Shown here piece after piece: positions 37,683 to 53,015 of a DNA stretch of 64,000 nt (position 1 is its first letter; the number at the start of each line of letters is the position of its first letter). Source of the DNA: Oscarella lobularis (taxonomy: Eukaryota; Porifera; Homoscleromorpha; Homosclerophorida; Oscarellidae). The translations under genes and the position numbers were made by a program. The notes below the pieces were generated by a model that saw nothing but the letters and a program-made list of their open reading frames with translations, was not told the origin of the DNA and searched no databases. The stretch is from the NCBI RefSeq assembly GCF_947507565.1, contig NC_089187.1, positions 496,001 through 560,000 of the forward strand, given 5' to 3'.

Positions 37683-37807
37683 GAGAGGAGAGAGGGAGAG
37701 AGGGAGAGACAAATTCGAAGACGTTTAGTGACCAAGACTATTGCTTAGATCTCTAACGTTAGTCACCAGTAGTTATCATAGAAGATTCGACGACGAAAAA
37801 GTTACCA

Positions 37808-37813
37808 AATAAA
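37808..37813 (+). terminator. PRPS polyadenylation signal AATAAA
   Basis: Canonical hexamer about 125 nt past the PRPS stop, in the 277-bp convergent spacer shared with the BTB gene. Confidence 0.55.
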
Positions 37814-37958
37814 GTTTAAATTGCACATTAGATAGTCCATCCATAAGTACGCGGAAAGCTAAATGAACTCAATAATTCGGGGGAAGTGACTTTGTGATCA
37901 TAAATACTCTAAAATAAAGCGACTTCTCTACCTACGTGCGCCACGTGGAATTCCACCC

Positions 37959-39205
37959 CTAGACGGACGATTCAGACGCCAACGTATCCCTCGGCGTTGG
38001 CGAACGAATCTTAGCGCGCGGCGACTGCCTATCCATGTCGACCGAAGCGGGATCGGCGTGATAGGCGAGCGCCATCATAATCGTCTCATCAGGAACAAAT
38101 CCGAGCGGCTTGATCTCCTTCATCAATTTCGCGGGCGGAATTCGATGATAGGCAATGCAGCTGACAAGCGGCTCAATCGCGCTCTTAACGCTCACGCTCG
38201 GATCGCGTTTATTGCAGGCGACGGCCCACGCGTGTGCCGCCGCGAATTTCGTCCATTCGGACGCCTTCAATTCGTCGCGCGACAATATGAGACTCACCAC
38301 GTGACCGGGCAACGTGGCGAACGACGGCAAGGCGAGCACCTCGTTGCCGTGCCGATCGATGTACTCGAGCACCTTGTGCACGAGCGACTTCGTCGATTTG
38401 TATTGGATGTAGCGTTCGGCGATGTTGAGCAGCGGGCAGACGGTGTCCGTTCCGATGCAGCTGTCCACGAAGCCCATGCACGCCTTTTTGAGCTCGTCGA
38501 CGCCGAAATGATCGGCGGCGTTCATGAGACCCGGAAGTATCTGCGCTTGAAGGGTGCACGTGCCGGTGTGAAGGAAGTGTATGAGTTGCTTGAATTCGAG
38601 ATGTTCGAAATCGGGTATGACGTAGCATTTGCCCGGGGGAGATAGGGACGCGTTGGTCGCCGACGACGACGACGAGGAGGAGGAGACGTTGCCGTCGATC
38701 TGGGAAGTGAATTTTCGCGAGGCTTTCTTTTCCAGCGTCGCCGCGCCGCCGGCGAGCGGATCCCTTTCGGGAAATAGCATTTTTCGAAATACTCTACATA
38801 CGGGGACGCGAGTTTTCACGTGAGATCGATTCCTACGTCATCGTACGGACCTGCTGCGCGCGGCGAGAATCGCTCGTACGCCGCAGACGGGCTGCTTGTC
38901 GTCACCGACGAGAAATGTGACGTCAGCAACTTCCGGCATGTTTGCTAGGAAAGCGAGATCGCTGACGAGACCGGCGCGATTTTCGAAACGAAATCGCGAA
39001 TTGCCGTTCGGTTCGCGTTCGGATACGATGCGACCCGACGACGAGTCGGAGGAAGCGATCGTCACGGTGGGCGTCGTCGCGTTTCCGATCGATTCCGCTG
39101 TAGAAGAATCGCGATCCGCTGATTCAAACGAAAGAGCAATAAGGAGATTATGCTCTTACTCGAGCTAGAAACGAAGGCTAGACCCATAGAGCTTTCTTCG
39201 TTCAT
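37959..39205 (-). CDS. BTB-BACK domain protein
   Basis: Three exons. Exon 1 (39205 to about 39160; MNEESSMGLAFVSSS) joins in phase to the exon holding the first half of a BTB/POZ fold (LAFLANMPEVADVTFLVGDD, AILAARSR; about 38970-38850). That joins VFRKMLFPERDPLAG in the last exon (to 37959), which also has FKQLIHFLHTGTC and LMNAADHFGVDELKKAC. A BACK region follows (LNIAERYIQYKSTKSL, VSLILSRDELKASEW). A Ser run (about 38680) interrupts the BTB domain. BTB-BACK proteins are typically adaptors for CUL3 ubiquitin ligases. No kelch or PHR domain follows, so the substrate-binding part is not evident. Subfamily not resolved. Confidence 0.82.
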
Positions 39206-39332
39206 GGCGTGACACTTGTCAGTGGTCAAATAGCGCACTTTATTGCAGTGTCATAAACCACACTGGTGGGGGGCGAGGAGTGGGGCGAGTATGAGGCGAT
39301 GCAGACTCTCTTACTAAAAATAGATCTTCAGC

Positions 39333-40531
39333 TTAGTCGTCACCGCTTGTGTCAGGTAATAGGCTCGGAAACCAGTAGTGTCTTTCACTGGCCTGATCGT
39401 CTACCCAGGCCATGCCTTCGTGAACGAGATGCTCCTATAGTACATAGGCATATAGAGAAATATCACGAGTACACAAAATCTCCTTACCAAAGCGTGAAGA
39501 GCTCTGATTTTCTGCCAGTTGAGATCTCGCACCAAGTACGACTCGCACGTGTATGCACTTTCCTTTTTTTTTTGGAAACATCATTGCTGGTAGTGAGATT
39601 CTAATTTTGGTTGCTAACCTCGGCGTGTTCGAGCACCGCCGTGTCGTCGATGCTCAATTCGCCGGGAACGGATTGAACGAGACGTCGCCCGTGGACTGGG
39701 ATCACGGCGAAGCCGCTTCCGAGAACGCGAAGCTTTTTAATGGCGCGCAGTATGTCGTCACTAAATAAATAAGAATCGATATATAAAATTCGACCAAGAC
39801 TTTTTTTCGACTCACTCGCTTACTTCCTGTCTGGATTTTCCTCTCGATTTCTGAAGTCTCGTTCTGAGATCCTCGAGACTAATAAGACCTATAAGTAACG
39901 CTACTTGAAGAAGAAGAAAAAAAACTAGACAAAAATACAGGGGTCACAGTACCTCCGTTTTTAGATCTAGTAGCGAGACACACCTCAATCACCTGCACTC
40001 CCAGCTGAACAAGAGATATTTATAAATATAAATACAATATGGTGTCTATTTTTGCTGTGCTAACTTCGTAGTAAAAATCTCCTACTCCAAGCATTTCCGC
40101 CCAGAATCCTTTACTTGCTATTTTATATAGATTTAATTAATTAATTAATTAATTAATTATATTTTGAATTTTTTCTTTACATGCTAGTGGATCGACGCCA
40201 ATTCGCGCGCACATTTGCTGAAAATGTTGTCGAAATTCGGCGTTTCTTTTGATGTCGTTTCGATGCTTTCCGGCGAATTCTTCCAAGTTCGATTTGAATT
40301 TTTCGAACTGTTCCTGCATCTGAAGTGCGGCAACAGAAAAAGTAAGTAAGCGGCGCCTCTTTCTCCCCCCTAATCGCGTCTCTTCACCTGAGAAAATTGG
40401 ACTTCGGCTATTTCCGTCCCTTTCTCGGCGAATTTCGACTAAGAAAAAATTTCGACGACCTTTTCAAACAGATTTTTAACTACCTTAGCGAGCCTGTCCT
40501 TGTTTATCGCTCCAATTCCTCGTCGTTTCAT
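39333..40531 (-). CDS. SNF8: SNF8/VPS22, ESCRT-II subunit
   Basis: It starts MKRRGIGAINKDRLAK, matching the SNF8 N-terminus. Exons then give a helical hairpin (QFEKFKSNLEEFAGKHRNDIK), ARIGVDPLA, KGFWAEMLGVGDFYYE, LGVQVIEVCLATRSKNGG and two winged-helix regions (DILRAIKKL, GELSIDDTAVLEHAE). The last exon reads EHLVHEGMAWVDDQ and ends at 39333. ESCRT-II sorts ubiquitinated cargo into multivesicular bodies. Its start codon lies 64 bp from the divergent SARNP start. Confidence 0.92.
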
Positions 40532-40595
40532 TTTCGATTCCTCGAACAGCGCACGCTAACGTCACAACGCAGATTGTTTTCGCCATCGATAAGTC
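40532..40595. promoter_or_regulatory. 64-bp bidirectional promoter SNF8 / SARNP
   Basis: Opposed ATGs of SNF8 (40531, -) and SARNP (40596, +) are only 64 bp apart. The transcripts must start within this interval or overlap each other's 5' ends. Confidence 0.55.
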
Positions 40596-41919
40596 ATGCC
40601 CGAAACGACGCTGAACCCCGCCGATCTCAAGAAACTAAAAGTACCCAATAACATCGACGCAACCAAGCTAAAAAATTCACCGGGCGCTCCCTTTGGGGGG
40701 GTGGGTAAAAAACAGGTGCCCGACCTAAAGCGCGAACTATCGAACCGAGGCCTTCCAGTCAAAGGGACCAAACCGGACCTCATTCAACGATTGACAGAGT
40801 ATCTGCAAAGTGAGGATCCCCATAGAGCACGACTAGCCCTATACAAGAAAAAAAACTTGATTAGAGGAAGCGGCAGCCGCTGCTAGCGCTGCGGCTGCGG
40901 CTACGTCTACTGCCGCAGCTGCAGTAGAAAAAGATCTTTTAGAAGACGATGAGGACGGTATATGCATCTATATAATTATTGCGAATTATTATATAACTCA
41001 TAAATTTTTTTAGCTAAATTAGAATCGGATGGAAGTGCTGTGGTCGCTGTTGCTGCGAAGCCAACAGTGCCCGTTGTCGCGACGGAGACCAAGGCATCGA
41101 ATGAGAACAAACTGACAGTGGCGACAGGGGAAGACAAAGTCGTGAAGGTGAGGAAGAGAATGAGAGGTGATATCATTGCATGGAGATGATAATCGTGTAG
41201 ATCGTGGGAAATCCGTCGGTAAAGGAGGATGTACCTGTAAGACACTGTATTAGTAATATCCTGTATGTTGACTATGACAAATGTGTGGTAGAGAAAAATT
41301 GCTAGAGCAAAGAAATTCAATGTGCCATTGTCGAGTGCAGACAAGAAAGCGGAACGAGCAGAAAGGTGATTGCTTTGCCACGTGGAAGTGCCAAATTCAA
41401 CTTTGTATTTTTTTCAGATTTGGTACTGCTGAGCCTGCTGTCGCCACGGTCCATAGATTTTAAGCATGTCGCATAAAATGGGCATAACTATTTATCTCTA
41501 GGTCAGTAAACTCGACGAGAGAGCAAAGAGATTCAACATCAAAACGCCAGAGGTATTGAGACAACATATATAAGTCATCCAACAATAGCACCTTTTTCAT
41601 CAGTTGAGTGGCGACTCTCGACTGAAGCAGAGACAGAAACGATTCGGTATCGTTACGACTCCGCTATCGGTCGATCACAATCCTTATAAGGAAAGCTCAT
41701 TGCCAAAGATAGATAAGGGGCATCCGTTCAAGGGTTCTCTTTATATTCTCTAGGTGGATAACAGAGAGAGAGTTCGTCGTCGAAAGGAACGTTTTGGAGC
41801 TGTTTCGAGTGGAGCAATCAATACAGAAACAGATGTAAGGACTCGAGTGATAGCAGTATTATCATAATTATTTTGGGTAGGCGAAGAAGCGAAAGAGGGC
41901 GGAACGATTTGGATTGTGA
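40596..41919 (+). CDS. SARNP: SARNP/Tho1-like SAP-domain mRNA export factor
   Basis: MPETTLNPADLKKLK joins by a 75-nt intron to VPDLKRELSNRGLPVKG and TKPDLIQRLTEYLQ, a SAP DNA/RNA-binding motif. A variable Ala/acid-rich part follows. The repeated 'K.ERFG' motifs of the SARNP tail appear at about 41510 (LDERAKRFNI), 41630 (KQRQKRFGIV), 41785 (RRRKERFGAV) and at the end (KKRKRAERFGL*). SARNP acts with UAP56/DDX39 and TREX in mRNA export. All signature blocks are present. Confidence 0.9.
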
Positions 41920-41999
41920 CTGCGAGACGCTGGGGTTTTAGTTAGGCCGTAGGCTACATGTTCAGGCAGCGAGTGGCGGGGTACTGCAGCCTTGAGTTA

Positions 42000-42005
42000 A
42001 ATAAA
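42000..42005 (+). terminator. SARNP polyadenylation signal AATAAA
   Basis: Canonical hexamer about 80 nt after the stop codon, in the 224-bp convergent spacer shared with INF2. Confidence 0.6.
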
Positions 42006-42143
42006 GTTTGTGTTCATATTCCATCAATGTCGTCCGCCGGATCTCTTCGGAAAATTTCCGATTAATAGAATTAAAAATCATACGTCAGCGCAAAAATGTG
42101 ATCGCTATAATTGAAAACGAAAAAGTTGTAATACGAGTGCACG

Positions 42144-46531
<4,388 letters not shown>

Positions 46532-46715
46532 TAGTCGTCAACGAGCAAAGAATGAAGGGAGCTCCGAGTTTGAATAGTCAAGGAACCAACGAGTAGAGAA
46601 TGTTGACGTCAGCACGCGGAGGCGGTCTTCCGAAGCACGTGCACAAAACAATAATCGTCGCGTGTCCCCACAATCTATTCACTGCAACAATGACTGTAGA
46701 GTTAGCAAATTCCTT

Positions 46716-49700
46716 TCACACGCTTTCTTGAGCAGTGAAGGCAGGATACTTCGCTTCCACCTCCTCCCAAGTCGTAGATCCGCGACAGAGCGCGCTCACG
46801 ATTCCCGGAAGTTGGTTTACCTTGATAATTATGGCTCTAAGTCTTCTAGTCGGATCATGTTTATTTAACCGGCTACCTCCGCTCGTATTTGCCCCATCTT
46901 GTTCCTCTCTCGGAGCGTCGCCGTGGGCGGATCCTTTCGCACAGTGTCGAAGTCGACCGTCACGCCGAACGGCACGCCAATTTCGTCCGTTCGCGCGTAA
47001 CGACGACCGATCGATCCGCTGCTACTGTCGACTTTGTGAGAAATGTCCAACGCCGTCAATTCCGCGGCTACCAAAAGAAAGAAAGAAAGAAAGAATTGAC
47101 AATACAGGTATATACACCAATTGACTGACAGTCAGGGGATAGATAATGAGAAAATTATCTCCTACATTTAACGTGTTTAGCACTAAGTCCTTCTCTGAAT
47201 GATCATCTGACGGCCTCGCAAAGAAAATCGTTTTTAGACTGTCTGCCTTACCCAGGCGTTTCACGAACGGCTCAAAATCAGGATTGTTGCTAAGCGGAAG
47301 TACGGAACACTTGACGGGAGCAACGGCCGGCGGCAATGACAACCACTGCAAAAGAAATAGGAAACGTGAAAACGACGACTATAATCTTCTATACCGTTCT
47401 CTGCTCGTCGCCTTCGCGCACGTGAAAGTTGTGCTCGAGAACGGCGTAGAGAATGCGACCGATGCCGAATGAAGGTTCGATGACAGACGGAGTGATGTCG
47501 ACGGCTAAAACAAAAAATCCTAGCGAAGAGAAAAGTCTCTCTGCTTTCGACTCACTGTGTTGAGTGACTTGAGATCGTCTAATGTTTACCATTGACTTAT
47601 TCAAAGCAAACGCTCCGCCACTCGTTTTCAAATCATAGGACCTAAACGCTCGTATCGATTAAATTGTACGTGCGTACGGGCACGAGACGTCTTAAGGTTT
47701 ACTCGTCTTTGCTAAACGTCTGCTCCATTTCCGTGATCTCCGTCTCGGTCAAGTCGGCCAAAGCGCTCATTATCGCCTTGCCGTCCTTCTTGAATGTTTT
47801 CCCAATGATTCCCTTGTCGGGAAGCGCTTCGACGACGTCCTTCGTAACGTGCTGCACGAAAGTCAAGGACGACAAAAAAAAGAGCAAAAAAATATTCTTA
47901 AATTTTTGAAAAGATATAGGAGTCTTGAGATCCTTTTTCGCCACCAGAGCCGTCTTCGCCGCCTTCGTGTGACACGTGAGATCGTAGGCAGATCGATCGG
48001 CACATCCAACGCATTCCACCCATCCCTAGAGAATCAGAAGCTTCCTCTTTCGCTTCCTCGTCCTTCCCCCCGCTTTGCTTACGTAAGACGTTTGGCATTC
48101 GGCGTCCCAACAGTCTTTTGCATAGTGAGCCATCTCGTTCGACAGATGCTGACGAAAGCGAAATTTGTCCGGCGATATGCCGACTTTGAGCATGAACAAG
48201 TAGATGCGACCGAGAAAGTAGCCGAGAGTGCTATTGCAAACGAGACCCTGGAGAAAAACGTTTCAAAAAAATATAGAACATTTTTTTCTTTTTGTTCGAT
48301 TTACCGTCTCCACGGCGCTCCTTAGAGTAATTATTTGAGGACCCTTACCGTCGAGTTGGTTGCAGCCGGAGTACATGGGAACCTCCAAATCGGCAACGGA
48401 TTCAAATTTAGCGCAATCCTTCTCGTCCGGATCGACAAAGTGCTCAATCTCGGCCAAGGTGAACTCCCTAAGACCAATAATGACTTCTTCTCTCTCTCGG
48501 ACCTCGATCGACGTTTTTGGCCAACCTCACGCGGAGGATCCCCGATCGCGGCGATATTTCATTGCGAAACGCCGAACCGATCTGGGCCGCCGCAAACGGC
48601 AACTTCCCGTTGTTGCAGTCGAGAAGACGTTTGAAATTGACAAAGATTCCCTGAGCCGTCTCGGGACGAAGATACCTAGAAAAACAATAATTAGAAAACA
48701 AATGATATTAGATCCATGGGCGGATCCTTACCCGACTGACGAGCCACTGGGGCCAATTGACGTGTCAAACATCAGATTGAATGGTATTGGGTCGCTGAGA
48801 TCGTTGCCGCTGATCGGCGACTTGGTGTTGTACTTTTTCAATTTTTCACCCAATTCTTGAATTCCAAAATTATCGATCTGCACGCGAAAACGTCACATTT
48901 TTTTCTAATAAATTTCCCTTTTTAGTTATCATCATACTTGCGACATAATCGAAGTGTACTCCTCCTTGAGTTTAGAATCGAGTTTCGCGTCGTCGAGCAA
49001 TTTTTCCAAATGAGCTAAACAAATCATATAAAAAAAATTATTAGAATATTCTATGTTTGCACCTGCTAACAGATGGTCGGCTCGAAAACACTCGCCCGTC
49101 TTCACGTCCTTCACCATGAGATCAGCAAAACGCTCCACGTGACCCGAAGCTCTGAGAAGAGAGCAACATCAAAAGAAACACAAGTACGACACTCATTCTC
49201 ACTTGAGAACGGGTTCCGGCGTCAACGCCGGCGAATCGACTTCGAGCATCTGTTCTTCCAAGACAAAGTGAGATCGCCAGATTGAGAGCATATTGGCTTT
49301 CATTGCACAGCCGGTCGGCCCGTAATCATATAGACCAGCAACACCTTAGGCAGAACACAATGCATTCTATGTATCTTAGGTATCTATCTAATAGTCTCAC
49401 CTCCATAGATCGAAAAAGCTTGGGCAAAGAAAAATCGTCTTTTGACGAGATCGTCGAGGCCGGCGCGATCGAATTTTTCCTGGGGCACGAGACTTTTTTC
49501 CTAGACCAGGACATAATAGATGAATGAGGTGCCCTAGGGTCATCTGGTTAGCGAACCGTCTTTTCTAGAGCCCTTTTTCTGCCTTTCAACTCGGCGACGG
49601 CCTTTGCGACGTCTTGCTTCGGCGCGTTCGATTCCTTTAGCTGTCGTACGACGTCTCCCTACGAGTTCGAAAGACTTCGCGTTGGCGAAGGGGCCTCTCC

Positions 49701-49837
49701 TTGGGTCTCTTTACTTGTTCTTTGACCGCCTGTCGTAGCGGAGCGAGAATTTCTTCGTTGTTGGCCATTCGAACGAGCGAGCGAGTGCGATCGAAGCAAC
49801 GGCGAATCGTCCGAAGAATTTTCCACGTGTTTACCAT
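46716..49837 (-). CDS. GARS1: Glycyl-tRNA synthetase, class II, with mitochondrial/cytosolic alternative starts
   Basis: It charges tRNA-Gly. The first Met (49837) opens a basic, acid-free leader ([20 protein letters not shown]) suited to mitochondrial import. A second in-frame Met (49768; [18 protein letters not shown]) begins the WHEP domain and would give a cytosolic form, as known for GARS in other animals. Catalytic motifs include [29 protein letters not shown] and motif 2 [15 protein letters not shown] (about 48540). [13 protein letters not shown] and the anticodon-binding part with GVTVDFDTV (about 46955) follow, ending [18 protein letters not shown] at 46716. It is divergent from B4GAT1 with only 33 bp between starts. 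Confidence 0.94.
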
Positions 49838-49870
49838 TGATATCGACGCTTTGTTGAAATACTACTGTGT
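49838..49870. promoter_or_regulatory. 33-bp gap between divergent GARS1 and B4GAT1 starts
   Basis: The opposed ATGs at 49837 (-) and 49871 (+) leave 33 bp. The two promoters must overlap each other's transcribed regions, or one gene uses a later start or an upstream leader exon. Confidence 0.5.
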
Positions 49871-51342
49871 ATGTCCTATTCGGCGAGCCGTTTCACACGT
49901 TTCGTCGCTCTTTTGGTACTGATTGTCATAGTCATGCAGCTGTACAGTCTATCATTGCTGTACAAATTGGAGCGAGGAGGCGACAGCATTGCGTCCAATT
50001 GGCTCGCATTTTCATCTCTTCCAACAGACAAAACTGGGAATTACTACATCAAAGCGCACTTTGCAGAACGGACAAATCGTCTCGATGCACCTGAAGTGTC
50101 CTTAGTGACACAATGTTCACCAAACCACCTACATAACCTCGTACATCTAGCAGAACGTTGGGAGGGTCCGATATCAGTAGGTTAGTCATTAGGACGCTAT
50201 TTCTGCATCCGTACTTATACCTCCCGACCTATTAGCCGTTTTTATTACTGCTGATCATATGGACGCTGCTCACGAACTCATTATCGATTTTCGAGAATGT
50301 TTTTCCAAGTTGAAATCGTTTGCCACTTTTCACACCGTCTATCCGTCGAATTCGCTATCTCCCGCCGGTGGCTTTACCTATCCGCCCAATCGTCGTCATA
50401 GGTTACAGTGTCGTGAATTGCTAAAACAGGCAAAGACCATGTCAGGAATCAATTATGGTCTTGTCAACGTAAATGATCTGAATAACTCGATCGTGTTTGG
50501 CGTCTCGAAGCTTTTTTTTCCTCTCTAGATTCCCTATCCCAATAACCTGCTTCGAAACGTTGCTCGGCTGAATTCTCGCACTAGCCACGTGCTTGTGATC
50601 GACGCCGACATGCTCCCAAACAGGAATCTTCACCAGCAAATCATCAAACTCGGACTCTCTCAACTATCAGGTTAAACGATGTAGTGATATTGTTAGTATT
50701 GATATTACAGTATTACTTTTCCAGAAAGAACCGTCTATGTGTTGCCTGCCTTTGAGCTTGTAGACGACGAGACGGTTCCCGAGACAAAGAGCGAGCTGTC
50801 AGAACTAGTCAAGCGGCAAAAAGCGCGTCCCTTCTACATGGAACGATGCTGGAAGTGTCATAAGCACACTGACTACGATCGATGGTTCAGGTAAATCAAT
50901 CACAAAATAATGTTCCCCCGAAACTTTTTTTCATCGCGTAGTCTCGTAAACAGAAATCCAAACGACTTGCATCCTGCGTACGAGGTCTATTGGAAAGACG
51001 CGTACGAGCCGTTCTATCTCAGTTCAAACGAAGTACCTCCTTACGACGAAAGATTCAAACAGGTACATGTACCTATATATTGAGGGCTCGTTTTTTCCTT
51101 CACTCTTCCGTGTCTGTTTCTAGTACGGTTTCAATCGTATTAGTCAAGTGTGCGAGCTCCACGTCGCCGGCTACGCGTTCGTCGTCTTCGACGAGGCGTT
51201 CGTCGTGCATCGAGGATTCAAAGTCAAGGAGCGCTTTCACTCGTCGAAAGACGCCGAGAACGCGCGAAATAAAATCCTCTTCCAAACGATGCGTCAAGAA
51301 CTGAAATCGAAATATCCAAAAAGCGCGAGAACGTGTAATTAG
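49871..51342 (+). CDS. B4GAT1: B4GAT1-like beta-1,4-glucuronyltransferase
   Basis: Type II Golgi protein: a short cytosolic part ([10 protein letters not shown]), then an anchor helix ([14 protein letters not shown]). The catalytic region (GT49-type) has [13 protein letters not shown], the DxD-type metal motif [10 protein letters not shown] (about 50595) and [32 protein letters not shown] (about 51010), [18 protein letters not shown] and [14 protein letters not shown] follow. B4GAT1 adds the glucuronic acid primer that LARGE extends into matriglycan on alpha-dystroglycan. All core motifs are present and the length (about 390 residues) is normal for the family. Confidence 0.92.
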
Positions 51343-51415
51343 GAACTTTTATTTAAGAAAAGAAGATGGACGCGATTTTCAAGTAGTCTCATTGCGACTT
51401 TTATCTATGATATTA

Positions 51416-52817
51416 TCATTGCAGCATTCCACCGCGAGGATTGGGCCCGATCGGACCGATCGGACCAATCTCGTTCAAACTCTTCGATAGCTGCGACAAC
51501 CATCGCTTCGTCGAACTATCCTCCTTCAGTATGCTCATGAACGTCTGATCTTTGAGTTGATCGGGTAAACATTGTCGCAACGCCTCTCGAGCTCTTAAAA
51601 ATTGAAAATTTATTTATGTACATATACACATAATTTCTATTACGGTACCTTGCATTATCTGACAAACGCAAATAGCAACGAACGACGTGTTTTAGGAGAC
51701 GAGCCGAAGGCTCCCTCGCCAAATTATTAACCATTTTCCCCTATAATAAATAATAAATAAAATAAGAAGTCCGCCTTTTCGTTTACCAGTATCATAGCGA
51801 CATGCGAGAAGCGTTCATATGTTTGACATATGTACGATAGCCCCGTTTCGTCGAGAAGAATTTTCTGCAGTATGAACGTCGCCACGGTTTTCGACAGCTC
51901 CGTGCCCGTTTCCATGATGCGAAGGCACAAGGGAATGATTTCGGTCGTAAGCAGAAAATTAATAACCTCCACTTCATCAGTCTAAGAGAAAATGATAACT
52001 CCAAAGAAAACCAATAAAGATATATATGTATATGTATATGTATACTTTGACGAGGGCACCGATGACACCAAGGCTGGTAAGCCGAAGATATTCGAACGGT
52101 CGCGTCTTGCTTACTGTGTGAAGAAACGGATAGAGAAAGAGCGGTATGTGAGCTAAAACGAAGGGCACGTGTAAGACCGCGTCTCTTCCCCTCCAAAGAG
52201 TTTACCGGCCAAAAATGCCGATCGCGTCTCCGAGTGCGAAGCGACGCACTGCAGAAGCGCGAGCGCGTTGCAGACGCGATTCGATTGGTGAGCCTAGATC
52301 GACGACAGTCGTCGAAAAAAAATCGATTTATGACGTCACGCTACCGTCAAATTTGGCGGATTTATCATCGGATAAACGGCTTGGATTTCTTGCAAAAGAG
52401 CGGCAATCGTTCCAAACGAGTGCCAAAGTAAAGGAGCCAAGTCGTGTACGACTTCTCGCTTCTTACTAAAAAAAACGACGCATACATATAGAGTGGACAC
52501 GCCCACGCACGTTAGTCCCCCCCCACCTCAGTTCGAGCAGAGCGTTCTCTCTCGCCTCCGGATTGAGAAGATCCTGTATCCACGCGTAAATCTTATCGCG
52601 ATCGACCGGCTGCTGCTGTTGCGACTGCGACTGCGGCTGCTGTCCGCTTTGGGTCGTCGATTGGAGGCCGGGAACTTGCGACGTGTTCGCCGTCGAGACG
52701 GGCGTCGGCGGAAGGCCCTGCTGAATGGGTCCCTGCGTCGTGGCCGTGGCGAATCGCTAGTAAAAACCGATGGCGAGTCGAGAAAGCGCTACAGTTGCAG
52801 TTGGATACCTGTTGCAT
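51416..52817 (-). CDS. CNOT9: CNOT9/RCD1 (RQCD1), CCR4-NOT subunit
   Basis: Scaffold subunit of the CCR4-NOT deadenylase. A 3-codon first exon (MQQ; 52817) joins a Gln/Thr-rich lead and [21 protein letters not shown] (about 52590). The near-invariant armadillo core follows: [108 protein letters not shown]. It ends GGMLQ* at 51416. Convergent with B4GAT1, with 73 bp between stops. The Gln-rich N-terminus is longer than in vertebrates. Confidence 0.94.
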
Positions 52818-53015
52818 GTTTTCGCGAACTGGTATGTGCGGTATCCCGTACGTAAAAAAGGTACATATGCATAGTCAAAAAGATACACGATGTAAAAAAT
52901 TTGATTCAACTAACTACTACTGAAAAATTTGTCTCACAGCATACACACACAGATAGCGATTCGATCCTCGTAGCACCTTTCCCTGAATTTTATCGAACCA
53001 AAGGGTATATATAGC

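Noticed and set aside
37959-38645. Long + strand open frame at 38058-38645
   Set aside because: Antisense to the BTB-BACK coding exon, which has clear homology.
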